Shown here in pieces: positions 1 through 5,269 of a stretch of DNA of 5,737 nt. This DNA comes from Caldisericota bacterium. Its GTDB lineage: Bacteria; Bipolaricaulota; Bipolaricaulia; Bipolaricaulales; Bipolaricaulaceae. Where the stretch lies: the NCBI GenBank assembly GCA_013151115.1, contig JAADIW010000029.1, positions 1 to 5,737 on the forward strand, in the 5' to 3' direction. Made by a program: the position numbers and the translations under genes. Every line of letters starts with the position of its first letter. The stretch's first letter is position 1. The notes under the pieces are model-generated. The model did not search any database. It was not told the origin of the DNA and worked only from the letters and a program-made list of their open reading frames with translations.

Positions 1-1
1 T

Positions 2-1144
2 ACCCCGGGGCACATCCGGGCCGTCCGCGGCGCGCGGGTGTTCCCGGTCCTGGCCCAGCAATCGGTGCGGGAGAACGCCCGCACCGGCAGGACCTTCGCC
101 CAGGTGCTCGCCGACGCGGTGTTCGGCGTGTTGCAGGAGGGCTACGCCGAGGGCTATGCCGCCGACGCCGACCACCTGAAGTCGATCGGGGATGCCCTGG
201 AGGCGGCGGAGCTCGGGTACACGTTCTTCACCTGCGATCCCTCGGACCACGTCGTGCCCGCCGAGGAGCTCCCGGAGAAGGAACTCCGGAGGCGTTTCTC
301 CTCGCTCCCGAACCGCGGGGAGCTCGAGCGCGAATACCTCGATCGGACCTTCGAGATCAAGGGGCTGGGGAGGCTCCGGTTCTCCGAACTGGAGCTCGCG
401 CGCGCGGCGGTGAAGTATATGGGCGCGGTGGAGTTCGCCGCGGAGATGTACCACGCCCTGCGGGAGGTGCTCCCCGACGGGTTCGACTTCGAGCTCTCGG
501 TGGACGAGACGGAGACCCCGACGAGCCCCTTGGAGCATTTCCTCATCGTGCGGGAGCTGGCGAAGCGCGACGTGGAGCTCGCGAGCCTCGCTCCCCGGTT
601 CTCCGGGTCCCTGGAGAAGGCGGTGGACTACCGGGGAGACCTCGAGGTCTTCCGGCGGGACCTCCGGGCCCACGTGGCTATCGCCAAAGCCCTGGGGGGC
701 TATCGGATAAGCCTCCACTCGGGCTCCGATAAGTTCTCCCTCTACCCCCTCTTCGCCAAGGAGGCCGACGGCCTCTTCCACGTGAAGACGGCGGGGACGA
801 GCTACCTCGTGGCCCTGGAGGTGGTGGCGAGGAGGGCCCCGGGGCTCTTCCGCGACATCTACCGCCTCTCTCTGGAGCGGTTCCCCGAGGACCGGGCCAC
901 CTACCATCTCGCCACGGACCTATCCCGCGTCCCGGATCCCGCTTCCCTAAGCGATGAAGAGCTCCCCCGGTTGCTCTCGGATCCAGACCCGCGGCAGGTC
1001 CTACACGTGGCCTACGGCTCTGTCCTGCGGAGCCCGCTGGGGGAGAAGTTGAGGGCGGTCCTCCTCGAGTTCGAGGAGGATTATGCTGCCGCCCTGGAGC
1101 GGCACCTGGGGCGGCACCTGGAGGACCTGGGGGTGAGAGGATGA
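2..1144 (+). CDS. uxaE: Tagaturonate/fructuronate 4-epimerase (UxaE family), 5'-truncated by the window edge
   Basis: Enzymes of this family interconvert D-tagaturonate and D-fructuronate by C4 epimerisation, which lets galacturonate enter the glucuronate/mannonate branch in the cytoplasm; the family was characterised in Thermotoga maritima. The frame is open from base 2, giving 380 codons and then TGA at 1142-1144. Family members are, from memory, nearer 480-500 residues, so about the first fifth to quarter is missing. A GTG at 38-40 is a poor start: it has no ribosome binding site, and the codons before it (TPGHIRAVRGAR) run smoothly into the conserved FPVLAQQSVREN stretch. Other recognisable motifs are DADH (164-175), a CDPSDH stretch (233-250) with acidic and histidine residues suited to metal or substrate binding, and SLHSGSDKFSLYP (from about 710), which I regard as the family hallmark. 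The catalytic role of individual residues is inferred. The stop overlaps the next gene as ATGA, and the gene order supports a uronate role. No frameshift is seen. Confidence 0.85.
   Translation, partial: TPGHIRAVRGARVFPVLAQQSVRENARTGRTFAQVLADAVFGVLQEGYAEGYAADADHLKSIGDALEAAELGYTFFTCDPSDHVVPAEELPEKELRRRFSSLPNRGELEREYLDRTFEIKGLGRLRFSELELARAAVKYMGAVEFAAEMYHALREVLPDGFDFELSVDETETPTSPLEHFLIVRELAKRDVELASLAPRFSGSLEKAVDYRGDLEVFRRDLRAHVAIAKALGGYRISLHSGSDKFSLYPLFAKEADGLFHVKTAGTSYLVALEVVARRAPGLFRDIYRLSLERFPEDRATYHLATDLSRVPDPASLSDEELPRLLSDPDPRQVLHVAYGSVLRSPLGEKLRAVLLEFEEDYAAALERHLGRHLEDLGVRG
1100..1123 (+). repeat. In-frame 12-bp tandem duplication near the 3' end of uxaE
   Basis: Two adjacent 12-base units, CGGCACCTGGGG (1100-1111) and CGGCACCTGGAG (1112-1123), differ at one base. 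They encode RHLG-RHLE near the UxaE C-terminus, followed by a partial third echo (GACCTGGGG). It looks like a small slippage duplication that keeps the frame; the tail of the protein probably tolerates it. Confidence 0.6.
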
Positions 1145-1950
1145 GGTTCGACCTTTCGGGCAAGGTGGCGGTGATCACCGGCGGCGGCGGGGTCCTCTGT
1201 TCCGCCATCGCCGAGGGGCTCGCGAAAGAGGGGGTGAAGTGCGTCCTCCTCGATATCGTCGAGGACCGGGCACGGGAGGCCCTGGAACGGGTGAGGAGGG
1301 CGGGCGCGGATGGCCTCGCCCTCAAGGCGAGCGTCCTCGATCGGGGGGACCTCGAGCGGGCGGCGGATGAGACCCTGAAGGCGTTCGGGCGCGTGGATTT
1401 CCTCATCAACGGGGCGGGCGGAAACCACCCCAAGGCCACCACCTCCGCGGAGGTCCCCTTCTTCGACCTCCCCGAGGACGCCGTGCGGTTCGTGTTCGAC
1501 CTCAACTTCATGGGGACCTTCTTGGCATCCCAGGTCTTCGGGAAGGTCATGGCGGAGCGCAAGGAGGGGGTGATCCTCAACATCGCCTCCATGAACGCCA
1601 TTCGTCCCCTGACCCGTATCCCCGCCTATTCGGCGGCGAAGGCCGCGGTGGCCAACTTCACCCAGTGGCTCGCCGTCCACATGGCCCAGGAGTACTCCCC
1701 CGACATCCGCGTCGTCTCCATCGCCCCGGGGTTCTTCCTCACCGAACAGAACAGGTTCCTCCTGCTGGACGAGAGGGGGGAGCTCACCGAGAGGGGCAAG
1801 CGGATCATCGCCCACACCCCCATGGGGCGGTTCGGCGCCCCGGAGGACCTGATCGGGGCGGTGGTGTGGCTACTCTCGCCCGCGGCGTCATTCGTCACCG
1901 GGGTGGTGATCCCCATCGACGGGGGATTCTCCGCCTACTCCGGCGTGTGA
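1141..1950 (+). CDS. Short-chain dehydrogenase/reductase, probable D-fructuronate reductase (D-mannonate oxidoreductase)
   Basis: A classical SDR of 269 residues, within the usual 250-280 range. Visible are the N-terminal Rossmann cofactor loop TGGGGVLC (13-20), an acidic D38 at the end of beta-2 that favours NAD(H) over NADP(H), the NGAG motif (90-93), and the catalytic tetrad N122, S150, Y163 and K167 (YSAAK). The PG after beta-6 is at 196-197 and the terminal IDGG at 259-262. The substrate is inferred: SDRs of this type beside uxaE and other uronate genes are usually annotated as D-mannonate oxidoreductases, reducing D-fructuronate to D-mannonate with NADH. They are unrelated in fold family to E. 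coli UxuB, so no symbol is given. The ATG sits in an ATGA overlap with uxaE, with a GGGGGTGA ribosome binding site at 1129-1136, so translation is probably coupled. In the generic SDR loop TGxxxGxG, the last two glycines are V18 and C20 here. Other sugar-acid or polyol SDR activities remain possible. Confidence 0.8.
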   Translation: MRFDLSGKVAVITGGGGVLCSAIAEGLAKEGVKCVLLDIVEDRAREALERVRRAGADGLALKASVLDRGDLERAADETLKAFGRVDFLINGAGGNHPKATTSAEVPFFDLPEDAVRFVFDLNFMGTFLASQVFGKVMAERKEGVILNIASMNAIRPLTRIPAYSAAKAAVANFTQWLAVHMAQEYSPDIRVVSIAPGFFLTEQNRFLLLDERGELTERGKRIIAHTPMGRFGAPEDLIGAVVWLLSPAASFVTGVVIPIDGGFSAYSGV

Positions 1951-1983
1951 TCGCCGTGGGACACGGGGACCCGGCGCACGCGG

Positions 1984-2011
1984 AGGGGCCGCGTCGCGGC
2001 CCCTTTTTCTT
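1984..2011 (+). terminator. Rho-independent terminator after the uronate operon
   Basis: A perfect 9-bp stem, AGGGGCCGC (1984-1992) with GCGGCCCCT (1996-2004), closes on a 3-base loop (GTC) and runs straight into TTTTTCTT (2004-2011). It lies 33 bases after the SDR stop and before the next promoter, which is exactly where an operon end is expected. This is the clearest terminator in the window. Confidence 0.9.
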
Positions 2012-2044
2012 CGATGGGATCGAGGACGGACGTCACCGCCGCGA

Positions 2045-2053
2045 TGGTAAAAT
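2045..2053 (+). promoter_or_regulatory. Extended -10 promoter for the hutH-era-COG3375 unit
   Basis: TGGTAAAAT matches an extended -10 (TGn followed by TAAAAT, 5 of 6 to TATAAT) in an otherwise GC-rich 80-base leader. No good -35 is present; the nearest are AGGACG (2023-2028, 19-base spacer) and CGGACG (2027-2032, 15-base spacer), each sharing only the GAC core. An extended -10 commonly compensates for a weak -35. Transcription would start near 2060, leaving a leader of about 30 bases before the ATG at 2090. An 8-bp palindrome TCCGCGGA (2063-2070) lies at the expected start site and could be an operator, but it is short and may be chance. Confidence 0.55.
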
Positions 2054-2078
2054 GTGCGTGGGTCCGCGGATGTCACAC

Positions 2079-2084
2079 GGGGAG
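2079..2084 (+). promoter_or_regulatory. Ribosome binding site that fixes the hutH start at 2090
   Basis: GGGGAG stands 5 bases before the ATG at 2090. A GTG 36 bases upstream (2054) extends the frame by 12 codons, but it has no Shine-Dalgarno sequence, immediately abuts the -10 box, and would lie upstream of the likely transcription start. The ATG is therefore preferred. Confidence 0.7.
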
Positions 2085-2089
2085 ACGCT

Positions 2090-3589
2090 ATGGAAACGAT
2101 CGTGATCGACGGGAACCGCCTGGACCCCGGGGCCGCCGAGCAGGTGGTCTTCGGGGGCGCCACGGCGGTCCCCTCTCCCGAGGCCCTGGAGCGGGTGCGT
2201 CGCGCCCAGGGGCTCCTCGCCCGGGCCGTGGAGTCCGATCTCCCCCTCTACGGGGTGAACACCGGCCTGGGCAAGCTCTCCACCGTCCGCATCGGGCGCC
2301 GTGATCTGGGGGCGCTGCAGCGGAACCTCGTCCGTTCCCACGCGGCGGGGGTGGGACGCCCCCTGCCGGAAGAGGCGGTACGGGGGATCCTCCTTTTCCG
2401 CGCCAACTCGCTCCTCAAGGGCTACTCCGGCGTACGCCCCGAGGTGATAGAGCTCCTCCTCGGGATGCTCAACCGCGGCGTCTATCCGGTGGTCCCGGAA
2501 CAGGGGTCGGTGGGCTCATCGGGGGACCTCGTGCCGCTGGCCCACGTGGCGCTGGTGCTCCTGGGGGAGGGGAGGGCGGTCTACCGGGGGGAGGAGCTCC
2601 GGGGCGGGGAGGCCCTGCGGCGAGCCGGTCTCTCTCCCCTGGAGGAGTTCCTCCCCAAAGAGGGGCTCGCGCTCCTGAACGGCACCGCGTACATGCTCTC
2701 CCTGTGTTTCATGGGGTATGTCCTCGGCTGGCGGGCCCTACGTGCGGCCTTTGCCGCCGCGGCCATCGCCTTTCAAGCCCTGCGCGGGCGCACCGAGCCC
2801 CTGGATCCCCGCATCCACGACCTCCGTCCCCACGGGGGCCAGCGGGAGGCCGCGGCGATCATGCGGGAGCTCCTCGCGGGAAGCGAGCTCGTCGACACCT
2901 ACACCGGCGACGTCCAGGATCCCTACTCCCTCCGTTGCTTCCCCCAGATCATCGGCCCCGTCCTCGAGGCGCTCTGGATCGCGGAAGGACGGCTCCGGGT
3001 GGAGATGAATTCCGCCACCGATAACCCCCTCGTCCTGCCCGACGGGCGTGTCCTCTCCGGCGGGAACTTCCACGGGGAGATCCTGGCCTTCGTGGCGGAG
3101 TGGCTCGCGGTGGCGTTGGCCGAATTGGCGGCGAGCTGCGAGCGGAGGCTCTCGCTGCTCCTCGGCGCCGAGGACCGCGGCCTCCCGCCCTTCCTGGCCA
3201 GGGAGAGCGGGGTGAACTCGGGCCTCATGCTCCTCCAGTACACGGCGGCGGCCCTCGTCGCCGAGAACCGGGTCCTGGCGCATCCCGCGGCGGTGGACTC
3301 GATCCCCACCTCGGCGGGAAAGGAGGATCACAACTCCTTCGGCGCCACCGCCGCCTGGAAGCTCTGGCGTATCGCGGAGAACGCCGTCCGGGCGGTGGCC
3401 CTGGAGCTCGTCGCCTGCCGCTGGGCGGCCGAACTCGCCGGCCCCGAGGGCCTCTCCCCGGCCACCCGACCCATCTACGAGCGGTTGTGCGAGCTCGTGC
3501 CGCCTCCTGGAGACGACGCGTTCCTGGGGGATACTATCGAGGAGATCGTGCGTGTTGTGCGCAGGGGTGAGATAACCTATGGGATTTAA
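2090..3589 (+). CDS. hutH: Histidine ammonia-lyase family protein with an SSG cofactor triad
   Basis: The predicted reaction is non-oxidative deamination of L-histidine to trans-urocanate and ammonia, the first step of histidine degradation, by a cytoplasmic homotetramer. The protein has 499 residues, against about 500-510 in the family. Residues matching the Pseudomonas putida HutH active site are present in register: Y54 (YGVNTG), H84 (SHAAGVG), S144, N197 (LLNGT), Q276, Y279 and R282 (VQDPYSLR), F327 (GGNFHGE) and E412. Retention of H84 and E412 favours histidine over phenylalanine or tyrosine. Further family blocks are DPRIH (239-243), NSATDNPLV (307-315) and AHPAAVDSIPTSA (397-409). Two oddities: the triad that cyclises to the MIO cofactor is S143-S144-G145 rather than Ala-Ser-Gly, and K411 replaces the usual Gln of QEDH. 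No hutU, hutI or hutG gene is in view; the frame overlaps era by 11 bases. Another aromatic amino-acid lyase or a mutase is less likely. Confidence 0.88.
   Translation: METIVIDGNRLDPGAAEQVVFGGATAVPSPEALERVRRAQGLLARAVESDLPLYGVNTGLGKLSTVRIGRRDLGALQRNLVRSHAAGVGRPLPEEAVRGILLFRANSLLKGYSGVRPEVIELLLGMLNRGVYPVVPEQGSVGSSGDLVPLAHVALVLLGEGRAVYRGEELRGGEALRRAGLSPLEEFLPKEGLALLNGTAYMLSLCFMGYVLGWRALRAAFAAAAIAFQALRGRTEPLDPRIHDLRPHGGQREAAAIMRELLAGSELVDTYTGDVQDPYSLRCFPQIIGPVLEALWIAEGRLRVEMNSATDNPLVLPDGRVLSGGNFHGEILAFVAEWLAVALAELAASCERRLSLLLGAEDRGLPPFLARESGVNSGLMLLQYTAAALVAENRVLAHPAAVDSIPTSAGKEDHNSFGATAAWKLWRIAENAVRAVALELVACRWAAELAGPEGLSPATRPIYERLCELVPPPGDDAFLGDTIEEIVRVVRRGEITYGI
3563..3571 (+). promoter_or_regulatory. 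Ribosome binding site for era, inside the end of hutH
   Basis: AGGGGTGAG lies within the last hutH codons, with 8 bases between GGGGTGA and the ATG at 3579. It supports the overlapping start of era, and implies that era is translated from the hutH transcript rather than from its own leader. Confidence 0.6.
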
Positions 3590-4472
3590 GTCGGGGATCG
3601 TCGCCGTTTTGGGGAAGACCAACGTGGGGAAGTCCACGTTCATCAACTCGCTCATCGGGCGTAAGATGGTCATCGTCTCCGATAAGCCCCAGACCACCCG
3701 CAACCGGATACGCTGCGTCCTCACCACCGATTCGGCCCAGATCGTGTTCGTCGATACGCCGGGGCTCCACAAGCCGATAAACAAGCTCTCGGAGGCCTTG
3801 GTCAAAGAAGCCATGCGGGCCCTGGCGGGGATCGATGAGCTCGTCTACATGACCGAGCCCACGGGGGGGATCGATCCCTTCGATGAGCAGGTGATGCCGC
3901 GGATAAAGGAGCTTCCCTGCCCCAAGATCCTCCTCGTGAACAAGATCGACCTCGCCAAGGGAAACCAGCTACCCGAGACCCTCCTCGCGTACGATTCCCT
4001 GGGGATCTTCCAGGAGCTCGTCCCCATCTCCTGCGCCCGCGGGAAGAACCTCGACCGGGCCCTGGAGGTGATCGTCAAGTACCTGCCGGAGGGGGAGCCC
4101 CTGTTCCCCGAAGGGATGCCCACCGACAAGCCCCTGGAGTTCGTCATCGCCGAGCTCATCCGGGAGAAGATCTATCACTTCACCTACCAAGAGATCCCCT
4201 ACTCCACCGCGGTGGTGGTGGAGGAGATCAGGGAGCGCGAGGACAAGCCCCTGATCGAGATCTACGCCACGATCTACGTCGCCAAGGATTCCCAAAAGGC
4301 GATCGTGATCGGCCGCAAGGGCCAGAAGCTCAAGGAGATCGGCCGTGCCGCGCGGATGGAGATCGAGGCCCTCCTCGGCAAGCAGGTCTACCTCGCCCTG
4401 CAGGTCAAGGTGAGGAAGAACTGGACCGAGGACGACGCGATGATCTCCCAGTTCCTCTACGCCAATGAGTGA
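3579..4472 (+). CDS. era: GTPase Era, 30S ribosomal subunit assembly factor
   Basis: Era binds the 3' end of 16S rRNA and late 30S intermediates, and couples GTP hydrolysis to small-subunit maturation. The protein has 297 residues, full length for the family. The GTPase domain shows G1 GKTNVGKST (12-20), the effector region KPQTTRNRI (36-44), G3 DTPG (59-62), G4 NKID (121-124) and G5 SCARG (151-155). The linker has EIPYST (205-210). The C-terminal KH RNA-binding domain has its GxxG loop at 245-248 (IGRKGQKLKEIG), followed by the conserved VKVRKNW (276-282). Small departures are Thr for the common Pro in the G1 loop and Cys rather than Ala in G5, neither expected to abolish GTP binding. The start is set by a good ribosome binding site within hutH. 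The end overlaps the next gene by 8 bases. Era is often found near ybeY, recO or rnc; none is in view here, so the placement behind hutH is unusual. Confidence 0.97.
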   Translation: MGFKSGIVAVLGKTNVGKSTFINSLIGRKMVIVSDKPQTTRNRIRCVLTTDSAQIVFVDTPGLHKPINKLSEALVKEAMRALAGIDELVYMTEPTGGIDPFDEQVMPRIKELPCPKILLVNKIDLAKGNQLPETLLAYDSLGIFQELVPISCARGKNLDRALEVIVKYLPEGEPLFPEGMPTDKPLEFVIAELIREKIYHFTYQEIPYSTAVVVEEIREREDKPLIEIYATIYVAKDSQKAIVIGRKGQKLKEIGRAARMEIEALLGKQVYLALQVKVRKNWTEDDAMISQFLYANE

Positions 4473-5247
4473 GCCCTACCCGGTGGAGACCCCCCGGTCC
4501 TTCGAGGAGTTCCGGGCCTGCGAGGCGTTGCAACGGGAGCTCGATCCGCCGGTCCCGGCGCCGATCCCGGCCTGGTTCCTGTGGGAAATGGCCCGGGCCG
4601 GGGGACTGTGCCTCGCCGCCTTCAACGGGATCGGGGTCACGCGGGAGCCCCTGGGCCTCGTCGTCGCCCTGCGGCGGGGGGACGGGGTGGAGGCGACGCT
4701 CAGGGTGGTGCTTTACGGGGTCATGCGCGATCGCCCGGATCGGGACGGGATCCGGGAGGGGTTGCTCGCCGGGCTCCGGGACGCGGCCCGGGCGCGGGGG
4801 GCCGCCGCGATCGTCTGGCCGTTCGATCCCCTGGAGCCCGAGTGGGCGGAGTTCCTGTTCGAGCACGGCGCCCGGGCCGAGGCGTACGAACTCCGCCGGG
4901 CGCGCAGCGGGGAGATCCAGGCCTTCAGGGCCCTCGCCGTGGTGAGGGGGGACGCGGGCGAGGCCCCATGGCGGGGGGCCGCTCTGGGGAGCTTCTTCCC
5001 CGTGAACGCCACCCGGCCCGTCTCCGGGGGCCTGCGCGAACCGGTCTCGTGGAACCTCCACCTCGGGGCGGAGCGCCTCCTGCTGGAGGTCCCCTCCCCG
5101 GGGATCTCCCGCCTGCCCCGGGCCCTCAGGGAGCCGTGGGCGGAGGCCTGGCGGGCGCTGGAGGAATACCTGGACCGGGGCTACGCGTTGGTGGGCCTCT
5201 ACCGCCAACGTGAGCGGGCCTTCCTGGTACTGGAACGGGCGCCGTAG
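4465..5247 (+). CDS. Divergent COG3375-type GNAT-like protein with a degenerate acetyl-CoA motif
   Basis: A 260-residue protein related to the gene that follows it. The two align in the same register with almost no gaps: F16, A18, C19, E20, L22, Q23 and E25 are identical at the same positions, and WPFDPLEP (118-125) matches WTFDPLES (119-126) in the neighbour. The second half has the COG3375 C-terminal pattern: ERLLLEVPS (203-211), WAEAWRALEEYLDRGY (225-240) and a final FLVLER (253-258). The length fits the family, about 260-270 from memory. The GNAT pyrophosphate loop (R/Q-x-x-G-x-G/A), intact next door as RDRGLG, reads DRDGIR here (92-97): only the middle Gly remains. It may bind acetyl-CoA weakly or be a non-catalytic partner; that is inference. 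The substrate of COG3375 proteins is not known to me. The ATG overlaps the era stop by 8 bases and has no clear ribosome binding site, so translation probably depends on re-initiation after era. Base composition is even more G-rich than in era. Confidence 0.7.
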   Translation: MSEPYPVETPRSFEEFRACEALQRELDPPVPAPIPAWFLWEMARAGGLCLAAFNGIGVTREPLGLVVALRRGDGVEATLRVVLYGVMRDRPDRDGIREGLLAGLRDAARARGAAAIVWPFDPLEPEWAEFLFEHGARAEAYELRRARSGEIQAFRALAVVRGDAGEAPWRGAALGSFFPVNATRPVSGGLREPVSWNLHLGAERLLLEVPSPGISRLPRALREPWAEAWRALEEYLDRGYALVGLYRQRERAFLVLERAP

Positions 5248-5258
5248 ATCGCTAATCT

Positions 5259-5264
5259 AAGGGA
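5259..5264 (+). promoter_or_regulatory. Ribosome binding site for the second COG3375 gene
   Basis: AAGGGA lies 5 bases before a GTG at 5270 in the 22-base gap after the previous stop. An in-frame TAA (5258-5260) excludes any earlier start. A second GTG at 5285 has GGGGAG only 3 bases away and is less likely. Confidence 0.5.
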
Positions 5265-5269
5265 TCGCC

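Noticed and set aside
38..40. GTG at 38 as the start of uxaE
   Set aside because: No ribosome binding site precedes it, and the upstream codons in the same frame continue the conserved protein, so the gene is cut by the window edge.
678..1815. Minus-strand open frames of 307 and 244 codons opposite uxaE and the SDR
   Set aside because: Both overlap recognised genes, are rich in repeated Pro, Arg and Gly, and have no family motif. GC-rich antisense frames of this size are expected.
2738..3814. Long minus-strand open frame (358 codons) opposite hutH and era
   Set aside because: It is a shadow caused by high GC and codon bias: it crosses two well-conserved genes, has low-complexity Arg/Gly/Pro-rich sequence, and shows no recognisable domain.
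3..5103. Recurrent octamer palindrome CCCCGGGG (3-10, 837-844, 1724-1731, 2125-2132, 5096-5103)
   Set aside because: At this GC content about one occurrence is expected by chance, and all copies lie in coding sequence where Pro-Gly and similar codon pairs produce it. Spacing is irregular, so I see no evidence of a dispersed functional site.
4405..5208. Minus-strand open frame (267 codons) opposite the divergent GNAT-like gene
   Set aside because: The plus-strand frame matches its downstream paralogue residue by residue; the minus frame is compositionally biased and has no recognisable motif.
5248..5269. Possible promoter (TAATCT) or terminator in the 22-base gap between the two COG3375 genes
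   Set aside because: TAATCT is a poor -10 with no -35 in place, and no hairpin with a T-run is present. The gap is better read as a simple intra-operon spacer with a ribosome binding site.
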